A stretch of DNA of 64,000 nt, from the NCBI RefSeq assembly GCF_020880815.1, contig NZ_JAJITD010000002.1, positions 496,001-560,000 on the forward strand, written 5' to 3'. This document shows positions 37,910-46,163 of this stretch, one piece after another. Source of the stretch: Paraburkholderia sejongensis (GTDB lineage Bacteria; Pseudomonadota; Gammaproteobacteria; Burkholderiales; Burkholderiaceae). The notes beneath the pieces were generated by a model. That model worked only from the letters and a program-made list of their open reading frames with translations, was not told the DNA's origin and did no database searches. The position numbers and the translations under genes are program-made. Position 1 is the stretch's first letter. Each line of letters opens with the position of its first letter.

Positions 37910-38236
37910 TCAGACCGTGCGCCAGCCGCCGCGCACGCGCAGCATCCAGCGCTCGCCGAGCCGTGCGAGCCAGTTGAGCGCGCGCTCGTCGTAGCGGGTC
38001 GGCACGGAAAACGTGACCTTGGCGAAATGCTCGCCCTCGGCGCTCAGCCACAGCCGCTCGCCGCGCCGCAGATGCACGGTATTGCCCGGTTGCAACCAGT
38101 AGTCGTGGATGTCGTCGCTGCGCGTGAGCCAGACCGTACCGCCGCGCACGGTCAGTTTGGTGCTGCGCGCGACCTTCAGCGGCAGCGTCTCGCCGGTACC
38201 GACTTCATAAGCAATGCTAGAGGAAATTTCTCGCAT
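37910..38236 (-). CDS. DUF2917 domain protein
   Basis: A 108-residue protein with the DUF2917 pattern: LTVRGGTVWLTRSDDIHDYW followed by LQPGNTVHLRRGERLWLSAE, predicted as an all-beta cupin-like fold. Function unknown. It is divergent from the GcvA-like regulator with only 98 bp between starts, which suggests that the regulator may control it. This pairing is common in Burkholderiaceae as far as I recall. Confidence 0.78.
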   Translation of the reverse strand: MREISSSIAYEVGTGETLPLKVARSTKLTVRGGTVWLTRSDDIHDYWLQPGNTVHLRRGERLWLSAEGEHFAKVTFSVPTRYDERALNWLARLGERWMLRVRGGWRTV

Positions 38237-38307
38237 GATGCCCTCGCCAAAAATCGTCTGATGGCTAGAATCGTAGGTGCAGCAAGGGCTTGGGCAAAAC
38301 GATCAAT

Positions 38308-38325
38308 TTTCACGTCTATGTGAGA
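38308..38325. promoter_or_regulatory. Dyad in the DUF2917/LysR intergenic region
   Basis: TTTCAC-N6-GTGAGA, one mismatch from a perfect dyad, 9 bp before the regulator's ATG. Divergent LysR-type genes often hold such operators for autoregulation. Assignment rests on position and symmetry alone. Confidence 0.35.
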
Positions 38326-38334
38326 AATATTGCG

Positions 38335-39318
38335 ATGGACTTGCGTCAACTCCCCGCCTTGAACGCGCTCAAGGCATTCGAAGCCGCCGCCCGCCACGAA
38401 AGCTTCTCGCGCGCCGCCGACGAACTGTTCGTCACCCACGGCGCGGTCAGCCACCAGATCCGAGCGCTCGAAGCCGAACTCGGCGTGTCGCTGTTCGCCC
38501 GCGATGGCAAGCGGGTGCGCCTGACCGAAACCGGCCGGCGCTATGCAACCCAGGTGCGCGGCGCGCTGATGGAGCTGGTCGACGCGACCCGCGCGATCCG
38601 CGCCGGCGACCGCGAGCGGCGCCTCGTCGTGTCGATCCTGACGTCGTTCGCGGCGCGCTGGGTCACGCCGCGCATCGGCAGCTTTATCGAGGCGCATCCG
38701 CAGTGGGACCTGGAGATGCTGTCCACCAATGCGCTGACTGACTTCGCGCGCGACGACGTCGACGCGGCGATCCGCTTCGGCTTCGGCAAATATCCGGGCC
38801 TGCATTCGGAGCTGCTGCTGGAAGAGATTTTCTTTCCGGCCTGCGCGCCGGACTTCAACGGCGGCAAGCTGCCGCAAACTCCGGCCGATCTCGCCAAAGT
38901 CCCGCTGCTGCGCTCCGGCGACGAACTGTGGCGGCCGTGGTTCGACGCGGCCGGTCTCACCGACTGGCCGGAGCCGAACCGCGGGGTGCTGTACGAGGAT
39001 TCGTCGAATCTGTTGCAGGCGGCCATCGACGGCCAGGGGATCGTGCTCACGCGCCGCTCGCTGGCGATGCGCGAAATCGCGGCCGGCCGGCTGGTGCGCC
39101 TGTTCGACGTGGATGGGCCAAGCCCGTGGCAATACTATTTCGTGTGCCCGCCGCAGATGCTGGAGACCGCGCGGGTCAAGGCGTTTCGCGACTGGCTGTT
39201 CGCCGAGGTGGGACGGTTCCGCCAGCTGTTCGAACTGGCCTGCACCGCAGGGCCGCAAGCGTGCGCGCGCGCCGCAGCGCAAGGACAGACGGCGGACGCA
39301 TTGCGCGTCGCGCCGTGA
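38335..39318 (+). CDS. LysR-type regulator, GcvA-like
   Basis: A 327-residue regulator with N-terminal winged HTH (LPALNALKAFEAAARHESFS, then DELFVTHGAVSHQIRALEAE) and a C-terminal effector-binding domain. The opening PALNALKAFEAAARH is the GcvA subgroup signature. GcvA proteins control glycine cleavage or, in other cases, beta-lactamase and amino-acid genes. No gcv gene is adjacent, so the target here is open; the divergent DUF2917 gene is the nearest candidate. The C-terminus has an Ala/Gln-rich tail. Confidence 0.85.
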   Translation: MDLRQLPALNALKAFEAAARHESFSRAADELFVTHGAVSHQIRALEAELGVSLFARDGKRVRLTETGRRYATQVRGALMELVDATRAIRAGDRERRLVVSILTSFAARWVTPRIGSFIEAHPQWDLEMLSTNALTDFARDDVDAAIRFGFGKYPGLHSELLLEEIFFPACAPDFNGGKLPQTPADLAKVPLLRSGDELWRPWFDAAGLTDWPEPNRGVLYEDSSNLLQAAIDGQGIVLTRRSLAMREIAAGRLVRLFDVDGPSPWQYYFVCPPQMLETARVKAFRDWLFAEVGRFRQLFELACTAGPQACARAAAQGQTADALRVAP

Positions 39319-39354
39319 GGTGAAGCAATCTGAAAAGCGCGCCGCGCGTTGGCG

Positions 39355-39624
39355 TTACAGCACGACCTTGACCATCGGATGGCCGGTCAGCGCGCGATAG
39401 ATGTCGTCCAGATGCGCGCGGCTCGTGGCCGTGACGTGAATGGTCAGACCGGTGTAAGTGCCGCTGCTCGACGGCCGAGTTTCGACGCGCGACGCGTCCA
39501 CTTCGCTATCGAACTGGCGCACCACTTCGACGATCGTCGCGGCAAACTCGGGATGCGATTTGCCCATGATCTTGATCGGGAAATCGCAGGGGAATTCAAA
39601 CAGTGAGTCGTTCTCGGGATTCAT
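39355..39624 (-). CDS. YbeD/DUF493 family protein
   Basis: An 89-residue alpha/beta protein with DSLFEFPCDFPIKIMGKSHP at the N-terminus and a C-terminal ACT-like region (YTGLTIHVTATSRAHLDDIY). In E. coli the homologue YbeD lies beside lipB, and here lipB is about 1.5 kb away. Function is unproven; a regulatory role in lipoate metabolism has been suggested from context. Its first 29 bp overlap the end of the aminotransferase gene in another frame. Confidence 0.88.
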   Translation of the reverse strand: MNPENDSLFEFPCDFPIKIMGKSHPEFAATIVEVVRQFDSEVDASRVETRPSSSGTYTGLTIHVTATSRAHLDDIYRALTGHPMVKVVL

Positions 39625-40537
39625 TCTCTACTCCTTCTTCTGCCTCGGCGGCCTTGGCTCGCTGATAGGCTTCATACAGCGCCGCAAACACCGCGCCCGG
39701 CTTGCCGGCGCCGACCGGCGCGGCGTCGAGCCGGGTGACCGGCAGCACTTCCTTGGTCGCCGAGCTGACGATGATTTCATCGGCCGCGCGCACTTCGGCC
39801 TCGCTGATTTCACGCGCTTCCAAACGGATCCCGCACTGCGCGCTCAACTCTTCGATCAGACCGTAGCGGACCCCTTCGAGGATCCTGTTGCTGCGCGGCG
39901 GCGCCGCGACCACGCCATCCTTGACGATCCACACATTCGACGACGACCCTTCGGTCAACCAGCCATCGCGAAACTGGATCGTTTCGAACGCATCGTTTTC
40001 GGCCGCGTACTGCGCCATCAGCACGTTGCCGAGCAGCGACACCGACTTGATATCGCAATTGAGCCAGCGACGATCCTCGGCGCTCACGCAACGCACGCCC
40101 TGCGCGGCGTCGGGCAGATTCAACGCGGTGACCATCACGAACACGGTCGGCTTCGCGTCGGCCGGAAACGCGTGAGCGCGCTTCGCAACGCCGCGCGTGA
40201 CCTGGATATACGCGATCGCGTCCTGATCGGCGCGCAGACCGCCGTCGCTTTCGTTGGCCGCGACCACCCGCGCGATCAGCTCGCGCCAGCCGGCGTCATC
40301 AAACGGATTGGCGATGCCGATCTTGCCGACCGAGCGCGCGAGCCGCGCGAGGTGCTGGGTCAGACGAAACGCGGTGCGACGGCCGCTCTCATGCGCATAC
40401 AGCGGCGCGACCTCGTAAATGCCGTCGCCGAAGATGAAGCCGCGATCGAGCACCGGCACGCGCGCCTCGGACAACGGCACCAATTCGCCGTTCAGATAAA
40501 CGATCGGTTCCAGCGCAACTTCGGAGACAGCGGTCAT
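39596..40537 (-). CDS. dat: D-amino acid aminotransferase (class IV, PLP)
   Basis: Fold-type IV PLP enzyme of 313 residues. YLNGELVPLSEARVPVLDRG and GFIFGDGIYEVAPLYAHESG form the N-terminus, IKSVSLLGNVLMAQYAAEND contains the PLP-binding Lys region, and DGWLTEGSSSNVWIVKDGVV is the family signature. The sequence fits D-alanine/D-amino acid transaminases better than branched-chain ones. The adjacent D,D-carboxypeptidase gene upstream supports a link to D-Ala metabolism. Confidence 0.88.
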   Translation of the reverse strand: MTAVSEVALEPIVYLNGELVPLSEARVPVLDRGFIFGDGIYEVAPLYAHESGRRTAFRLTQHLARLARSVGKIGIANPFDDAGWRELIARVVAANESDGGLRADQDAIAYIQVTRGVAKRAHAFPADAKPTVFVMVTALNLPDAAQGVRCVSAEDRRWLNCDIKSVSLLGNVLMAQYAAENDAFETIQFRDGWLTEGSSSNVWIVKDGVVAAPPRSNRILEGVRYGLIEELSAQCGIRLEAREISEAEVRAADEIIVSSATKEVLPVTRLDAAPVGAGKPGAVFAALYEAYQRAKAAEAEEGVENESRERLTV

Positions 40538-40550
40538 TACGTGGCAGCCC

Positions 40551-41780
40551 TTACTTTTTCTTGTTGAACATCAGCATCAGCGAATCCCACACGCGGCCGA
40601 CCACGCCGGCCTGCGGCACCGGCTGCAGCGCGACCACCGGGAACTGCGCGAGCACCTTGCCGTCGGCGACGAGCTTCGCGGTGCCGACCTGCTGGCCGTT
40701 CGCGAGCGGCGCGATCAGCGGATCGTTCAGTTCGATCTGCGGTTTGGCCTTGTCGCCCGCGCCCTTCGGCAGCGTGATGTACTGATCGCTCTTCACGCCG
40801 ACCTGCACGCTGTCCTGCGAGCCCTTATAGACACGCGGCGTAGCCACCACCTGGTTGGCCTTGTACAGACGCGTGGTGTCGTACGCGGTGTAGCCGTAGT
40901 TCAGCATCTTCAGGCTGTCCTGCACGCGGTCGTGCTCTTTCGGCTCGCCCATCATCACCGACACCAGACGGCGCGACGCGTCGGTCGTGCCCGGCAACGG
41001 CCGCTTCGCGCTCGCGATCAGGCAGTAGCCGGCCGCTTGCGTGTGGCCGGTCTTCAGGCCGTCGACGGTCGGATCGATCCACAGCAGGCGGTTGCGGTTC
41101 GGCTGCTTGATCTTGTTGTACGTGAATTCCTTGACCGAGAAGATGTTGTAGTAGTCCGGATAATCGCGGATCAGGCGCGCCGACAGAATCGCGAGGTCGC
41201 CCGCGGTCGTGTAGTGCTGCGGATCGGGCATGCCGTTCACGTCGGCGAAGTGGGTGTTCTTCATGCCCAGCTTCTGCGCTTCGGTGTTCATCATGTTGAC
41301 GAACTGCGCTTCGCTGCCGCCGACCAGTTCCGCCAGCGCAATCGCCGCGTCGTTACCCGACTGCACGATCATCCCGTACACGAGGTCATGCACGGTCACC
41401 GGCTTGAGCGCCTCGATGAACATGCGCGATTCGTCGTTGCGCACGCGGCGCACGGCGAGACTCGGCTCGATCGACTGGTCCATCGTGATCTTCTTCGTGT
41501 CGAGCGCCTCGAACACCAGATACGCGGTCATCAGCTTGGTCAGCGAGGCCGGCTCGACGCGTTCGTCCGCATTGGCCGAGGCGAGCACCTGGTTGCTGGT
41601 GGCGTCGACCAGTACCCACGAACGGGCGTTGACGCCCGGCGGCGGCACTTGCGCGAACGCGCTGCTCGCGACCAGCGAGGCGGGCAGCACGAGACCGACG
41701 GTGATGGCGCGGGTAAGCGAGGCGGGAACGAAGGAAGCGACTGACGGGAAGGACGTACGGCCAGAGGGAGAGAAACGCAT
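40551..41780 (-). CDS. dacC: D-alanyl-D-alanine carboxypeptidase (PBP5/6 family)
   Basis: Periplasmic penicillin-binding protein that removes the terminal D-Ala from peptidoglycan stem peptides. The 409-residue precursor has a signal peptide (cleavage near VASSAFA), then SxxK in EPASLTKLMTAYLVFEALDT, SxN in GMIVQSGNDAAIAL and KTG in DGLKTGHTQAAGYCL. A PBP5-type C-terminal domain ends with an amphipathic segment (RVWDSLMLMFNKKK) likely to anchor to the membrane. The ATG at 41778-41780 begins the signal peptide. Symbol is approximate (dacA or dacC). Confidence 0.92.
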   Translation of the reverse strand: MRFSPSGRTSFPSVASFVPASLTRAITVGLVLPASLVASSAFAQVPPPGVNARSWVLVDATSNQVLASANADERVEPASLTKLMTAYLVFEALDTKKITMDQSIEPSLAVRRVRNDESRMFIEALKPVTVHDLVYGMIVQSGNDAAIALAELVGGSEAQFVNMMNTEAQKLGMKNTHFADVNGMPDPQHYTTAGDLAILSARLIRDYPDYYNIFSVKEFTYNKIKQPNRNRLLWIDPTVDGLKTGHTQAAGYCLIASAKRPLPGTTDASRRLVSVMMGEPKEHDRVQDSLKMLNYGYTAYDTTRLYKANQVVATPRVYKGSQDSVQVGVKSDQYITLPKGAGDKAKPQIELNDPLIAPLANGQQVGTAKLVADGKVLAQFPVVALQPVPQAGVVGRVWDSLMLMFNKKK

Positions 41781-42006
41781 AGGGATCGATTCGTACAGAA
41801 AAATACGTCGCGCGACAGCGCGCAGTGTTGGGAGGAGCCGGTCGGCGGGTGTCTGGCCGTAAAACGGCGCGGCGCCCGTTGGACTTCCGGCGACGCGATC
41901 GGTTCGCGAGCGCAGCGCGCCACAGCCGGCTGCGCTGCCCGCGAAACGACTCCGCCGCGCGCGAAACTGCCGGATGGGCGGCGCTGCGCCCAAAAAAAGA
42001 GCGCCC

Positions 42007-42012
42007 ATTATA
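42007..42012 (-). promoter_or_regulatory. Putative -10 box upstream of the carboxypeptidase gene
   Basis: Consensus TATAAT on the minus strand in the 324-bp gene-free stretch 41781-42104, giving a leader of about 220 nt. No -35 hexamer is convincing. A T-run (TCTTTTTTTGGG) lies 6 bp downstream on the same strand. Nothing else is recognisable in this stretch. Confidence 0.4.
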
Positions 42013-42104
42013 CGCGCGCCACCAGGCCGGCTTCTCACCCCGGACAGTGTTTTACACGCGTTTCTCGCGTACCTGTCCCCGCGAAACGCGCGCGACAAGG
42101 CCAA

Positions 42105-42749
42105 TCACCGCCACGCGTCGACGATGATCCGCTTGAGCACGTGCAGCTTGCGATGCAGGAAATGTTCGGCGCCGGGGATCACGACGACCGGCAGCTCCTG
42201 CGGCCGCGCCCAGTCGTACACGGATTGAATCGGCACGGTCTCGTCGACCTCGCCGTGAATCACCAGCGTGCTCTCGGGCACCGGCGCGACGTCCCAGCGG
42301 CTCGCCGCGGTGCCGACGAACACGATGCGCTCGATCTCCTGCCCTTCTTCGCGCAGCCGCGCGGCCACGTGCGACAGCACCACGGTGCCGAACGAGAACC
42401 CCGCCAGCACCAGCGGCAGCGCGCCGTACTGCGGGTCCGCGCGCATGTGGTCGAGCACCGCGCGCAGATCGTCGCGCTCGCCGATCCCGGCGTCGTGTTC
42501 GCCCTCGGTCTGGCCGACGCCGCGGAAATTCGACCGGTAGGTCACGTAGTTCAGTTGCACCAGCGTGCGCGCGAGGGTCTGCGCGACCTTGTTGTCCATC
42601 GTGCCGCCGAACAGCGGGTGCGGATGCGCGACGAGCGCAATGCCGCGCGGCGCGGCGCCGTTGTCGCGGACCGCGTCGGGCAGGTCCAGCGCGACCTCGA
42701 TCTTGCCGACCGGGCCATCGATCAGATATTTCTTCGTGTTGACGTTCAT
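42105..42749 (-). CDS. Alpha/beta hydrolase
   Basis: A 214-residue hydrolase of the small dienelactone-hydrolase/YsgA-like type. The oxyanion region is IALVAHPHPLFGGTMDNKVA, the nucleophile Ser is in LAGFSFGTVVLSHVA, the acid is in IHGEVDETVP and the catalytic His is in IPGAEHFLHRKLHVL. The substrate is not known. It precedes the carboxypeptidase gene on the same strand. Confidence 0.88.
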   Translation of the reverse strand: MNVNTKKYLIDGPVGKIEVALDLPDAVRDNGAAPRGIALVAHPHPLFGGTMDNKVAQTLARTLVQLNYVTYRSNFRGVGQTEGEHDAGIGERDDLRAVLDHMRADPQYGALPLVLAGFSFGTVVLSHVAARLREEGQEIERIVFVGTAASRWDVAPVPESTLVIHGEVDETVPIQSVYDWARPQELPVVVIPGAEHFLHRKLHVLKRIIVDAWR

Positions 42750-42781
42750 GACATGTGCCTGCTGATCGCTTGTAGTTCGGG

Positions 42782-43105
42782 TTACTGATCGATCTTCAGA
42801 CGCTCGACGATCTTGCCGTTCGCCAGATGCGAGTCGACGATCTCGTCGATGTCGCTTTCGTCGACATAGGTGTACCAGACGCCTTCCGGATACACGACCA
42901 GCACCGGGCCCAATTCGCAGCGATCGAGACAGCCGGCCTTGTTGATCCGCACCTGGCCTGGACCGGCGAGGCCGAGTTTCTTCACGCGTTTCTTCGCGTA
43001 TTCCTGCATCGCCTGCGCATTGCAGTTCGCGCAGCTCGGCCGCTCGGCGCCGGGTTCGCGCTGATTCAGACAGAAGAAAACGTGGTGCTTGTAGAAGGAA
43101 TCCAT
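42782..43105 (-). CDS. Thioredoxin-like 2Fe-2S ferredoxin
   Basis: A 107-residue protein with Cys residues spaced as in thioredoxin-like [2Fe-2S] ferredoxins: HHVFFCLNQREPGAERPSC, then NKAGCLDRCELGPVLVVYPE. The second pair closely resembles the NuoE/Shethna-type cluster motif. Its partner is unknown. The start MDSFYKHHVFF is preferred to a longer frame with Arg-rich sequence. It lies 32 bp upstream of the alpha/beta hydrolase gene. Confidence 0.87.
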   Translation of the reverse strand: MDSFYKHHVFFCLNQREPGAERPSCANCNAQAMQEYAKKRVKKLGLAGPGQVRINKAGCLDRCELGPVLVVYPEGVWYTYVDESDIDEIVDSHLANGKIVERLKIDQ

Positions 43106-43258
43106 GATGTCGGGGGAGAGACTGAAAGGGAGTGCAAGGACGCCGTCAGCGCGCGAAATGCGCACAGCGCCTATGGTGCGGACGATTATAGCGAGCGGGC
43201 TTTGGCGCCGCCGGGGGCGGCGCGAAGCGCACGCAGCCCCGCGCCCCGCCTTACCCTT

Positions 43259-43314
43259 CCTCACGCCCCGCCTCACACCCGCCTCACACCCGCGTCACAC
43301 CCGTCTCACGCCGG
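43259..43314. repeat. Degenerate 11-bp tandem repeat at the VanZ 3' end
   Basis: Unit CCTCACACCCG: two exact copies at 43271-43281 and 43282-43292, a variant CGTCACACCCG at 43293-43303, and degenerate flanking copies at 43259-43270 (12 bp) and 43304-43314. The last copy contains the VanZ stop codon, so copy number could shift the protein's end and the downstream spacer. Confidence 0.85.
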
Positions 43315-44463
43315 CTGCGCGCGCCGCTTCAGCCAGGCGCGTTCGACCGCGAACGCGAGCCACACGAGCGCCGCGTACGGCCACACCCACGCGAGCCAGT
43401 GCGCGAGCCCGTTGAAGTGCAGATACCGTCCCTGCCGCCAGTCGGCCAGCACGACGTCGAAATATGGATTGACCGGCAGCAGATTGACGAACACCAGGGC
43501 GAGCGCCAGCGCGGCGCCCGCGAGCACCGCGCGCAGGCGCCGCCGCAGCGGCAGCGCGACAAGCGCCGCGAGCGTGCCGCCGGCGAGGCCGAGCAGCGCG
43601 CCGCGCGTCGCCCAGTTGAACGCGAGGCCGGATTGCGATTGCAGAAAAGTCGCGCCGACTTTCACGACCAGCGTCATCAGCACGAACAGCAGCAACAGAC
43701 GCACCCGCGGCGCATGGCGGCGCATCGGCAGCGACGCGAGCGCCAGCGCCGCGAACAGGTTCAGCGTGGTGATCAGCGCCTCCCAGCCGTCGTCGGGCAA
43801 CCACGCGGCAACCGCCGCCGGCCACGTGCCGACGTGCCACGCCGCCGGCGTCCACGCGAGCAGCGCGTCGTGGCTGGCCGCGTCGAAGCGCAGCCACAGC
43901 GCGCGCGGCCAGTTGCCGAGACCGAACAGACGCGGCGCCGGGTACATCGTCGCGAACGGCCACGCGGCGACCAGGCACGCGAGCACCGCATGGCCGCGCT
44001 CGAACCACACGAGCCGCAGACGCCTGAGCAGGCCGCGATCGAGCAGCGCGCCGGTCGCCGGCGACATCATCGCCGCGCCGAGCAGCGCGCCGAGCGTGTT
44101 GGCCGCGAGATCGAGATTCGACGCGACGCGCGTCGGCAGATAGGTTTGCACCGCTTCCATCGTGCCCGACAGCAAACCGCCGAGCACGAACGCGAGCGCG
44201 ACCGCCAGCGTGCCGCGCCAGCGCGGATACACCGCGAGCACCACCAGCGCGCCGAACGGCATATAGCCGAGCACGTTGGTGACGACGTCGAACGCCGTCA
44301 GGTACTGCGGCAACGGATCGAACAGATAGGCGAACGGCGCGAGACCGAGCGAGCGCCAGCCCGAAAACGGATACCACGAGCCGTAGACGATCAGGACGGT
44401 GTACAGCAGCAGCGCCTGACGCGACAGCGCCGACGGCCGGCGCAGCCAGGGGCGTTCGCTCAT
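43306..44463 (-). CDS. VanZ family membrane protein
   Basis: A 385-residue protein with about nine membrane helices. The VanZ-like part is in the N-terminal third: IVYGSWYPFSGWRS, DVVTNVLGYMPFGALVVLAV and GTMEAVQTYLPTRVASNLDL. The C-terminal half adds more helices and a basic tail (KRRAQPA). VanZ in enterococci gives teicoplanin resistance, but most chromosomal family members have no known role. It lies 31 bp upstream... on the minus strand it follows the lipid-transporter genes after the auxiliary lipoprotein. Confidence 0.85.
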   Translation of the reverse strand: MSERPWLRRPSALSRQALLLYTVLIVYGSWYPFSGWRSLGLAPFAYLFDPLPQYLTAFDVVTNVLGYMPFGALVVLAVYPRWRGTLAVALAFVLGGLLSGTMEAVQTYLPTRVASNLDLAANTLGALLGAAMMSPATGALLDRGLLRRLRLVWFERGHAVLACLVAAWPFATMYPAPRLFGLGNWPRALWLRFDAASHDALLAWTPAAWHVGTWPAAVAAWLPDDGWEALITTLNLFAALALASLPMRRHAPRVRLLLLFVLMTLVVKVGATFLQSQSGLAFNWATRGALLGLAGGTLAALVALPLRRRLRAVLAGAALALALVFVNLLPVNPYFDVVLADWRQGRYLHFNGLAHWLAWVWPYAALVWLAFAVERAWLKRRAQPA

Positions 44464-44494
44464 GCAGCGCTCCGTCGCTTGCGCTGCACGCCCG

Positions 44495-45121
44495 TCATTG
44501 CGCGGCGGCCAGCGGCTGCGAGCCGAGCCAGGCGCCGATCTGCGCGACGAGGTCGTCGCTGGCCGCGGCGAGCGCCTGCGCGCCGCCGGCGGCGTCCGCC
44601 GAGCGCGCGGGCGCGCGCGCGACGAACGAACGCTGGCCGACCACCTTGCCGCCCTTCATCAAGGTGGCGCGCGCGGCGATCGCGCCGTGGCTGTCGGCCT
44701 GGCTGTCGAACACCTGCTCGAACTCGGTCAGGTCGACGCGCAGCACCGGCGCGGTAATGCCGTCGGCGCCGGTCAGCACGGTGCCGCGCTCGCTCAGCGC
44801 ATTGCGCAGACGCAGGGTCAGCAACTGCGACGGCATCATGGTCCAGTGGCTATTCGCGTAGGCGGCCGTTTGCTGCGCGTCCGCGTAGCTGAGCCGGTAC
44901 ACCAGCCGGTCCGATTCGAGCACGGCCGGCGCGGTCACTTCGAGCACCTTGACGACCGGCAGCGGCGCGGCCGCGGCGCTCTGCGGCGGCGGCCCGAAGT
45001 CGTAGCGGATATCCGAGACCACCCCGGACGAGCCCGCGCAGCCCGCCGCCAGTACGCCGAACGCGAGCAGCGCCGCGAGCGCGGCGCGCGTGGACAACAG
45101 TCGGTGAATCGAGCGTGACAT
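44495..45121 (-). CDS. ABC-type transport auxiliary lipoprotein (PqiC/YmbA-like)
   Basis: Outer-membrane-directed lipoprotein of 208 residues with a lipobox (VLAAGC, Cys at about 28), followed by a PqiC-like domain (YDFGPPPQSAAAA, VVKVLEVTAPAVLESDRLVY, LTLRLRNALSERGTV). These proteins are encoded with MCE transporters and are thought to receive lipid at the outer membrane. It comes 42 bp after the MlaD-like gene, as the last of four transporter genes. Confidence 0.85.
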   Translation of the reverse strand: MSRSIHRLLSTRAALAALLAFGVLAAGCAGSSGVVSDIRYDFGPPPQSAAAAPLPVVKVLEVTAPAVLESDRLVYRLSYADAQQTAAYANSHWTMMPSQLLTLRLRNALSERGTVLTGADGITAPVLRVDLTEFEQVFDSQADSHGAIAARATLMKGGKVVGQRSFVARAPARSADAAGGAQALAAASDDLVAQIGAWLGSQPLAAAQ

Positions 45122-45163
45122 GGAGATCTTCCTCAGTTCAGTTCTGGCTTGTTGCTTGCGGAT

Positions 45164-46132
45164 TTAGTGGGCGGCCCGGGTTTGAGCGGCGGGCCACGCG
45201 AAGCCGGTCTCGCCCGGACCCGGGGCCTGCCGCGGCGCGCCGAACAGCACGCTGCGCGGGTTATTGCTGAAGGTATCGGCGGCGCGGTCGATCGAGCGGG
45301 CCGCGGTGCGCACGTCTTCGCTCAGCGAATTCACGCGCGGCAAGGTGTCGTAGCCGACCCGCGCGGACAGGTCCTGCAGTGAGCCGTTCATTTCGGCGAG
45401 CGCGTCGCCCGCCTGCTGCGCGGCCTTGCCGACCTTGTTCAGGTTGGTCTGCAACGCGCCGTCCGGGCGGTTCAGGTTCGTGACCATCTGGTTGGTCGAC
45501 GCGAGCGTGTGGTTCAACTGGTCGATCGTGCCGGGCAGCTTGCCGGTCACCGGCGCCAACTGGCGGGTCAGCGTCGCGACGCCGGACGCGGCCTGCTGGA
45601 TGCTCGCCGCGGTGTCGTGCAGCTGATCGACCATTTCCGGCGACAGCATGTCGTTGACGCTGTCGGTGACCTTTTCGAGCTTGCGCAGCAGCACGTCGCC
45701 GCGTTGCTGCAACTGGTCGAGCAGACCCGGGCGCATCGGCAGCTGTGCGACCTGATGCAGCGACGACGGCAGCGGCGTCGGGTCGCGGCCGGTGTCGTCG
45801 AGCTGGATGAACGCGATCCCGGTCACCCCTTGCAGCCCGAGGCTGCCGAACGTCGAGCGGGTGATCGGCGCGTGCGTGTCGACGTTGATGCGAATCACGA
45901 TCTGGCCGGGATGGCTCGGATCGAATTTGATCGACTGCACCTTGCCGACGTCGAGCCCGCGAAAGCGCACCGCCGCGTCCGCGTAGAGCCCCGTCACGTT
46001 GGTGCGCGCGATCAGGTCGTACGGCACCCGCTCCGCGCGGTCGACGTTGAACAGAAACGCCGCCAGCGCGATCGCCACCGTCAGCACGACCGTAAACAGC
46101 CCGGCCCAGAATGCATGCGCTTTGTTTTCCAT
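45164..46132 (-). CDS. MlaD family (MCE) lipid-binding protein
   Basis: A 322-residue protein with an N-terminal membrane helix (about 8-29, FWAGLFTVVLTVAIALAAFL) and one MCE domain (RTNVTGLYADAAVRFRGLDV, GTVQSIKFDP-like region, GLQGVTGIAFIQLDDT). A long helical C-terminal segment (about 150-290) is likely to build a tunnel or needle, as in single-MCE needle proteins. It is the periplasmic component of the MlaE/MlaF transporter upstream. Confidence 0.92.
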   Translation of the reverse strand: MENKAHAFWAGLFTVVLTVAIALAAFLFNVDRAERVPYDLIARTNVTGLYADAAVRFRGLDVGKVQSIKFDPSHPGQIVIRINVDTHAPITRSTFGSLGLQGVTGIAFIQLDDTGRDPTPLPSSLHQVAQLPMRPGLLDQLQQRGDVLLRKLEKVTDSVNDMLSPEMVDQLHDTAASIQQAASGVATLTRQLAPVTGKLPGTIDQLNHTLASTNQMVTNLNRPDGALQTNLNKVGKAAQQAGDALAEMNGSLQDLSARVGYDTLPRVNSLSEDVRTAARSIDRAADTFSNNPRSVLFGAPRQAPGPGETGFAWPAAQTRAAH

Positions 46133-46163
46133 TGTCAGATTTCCTGGTTCACAGCGGCCTGGT

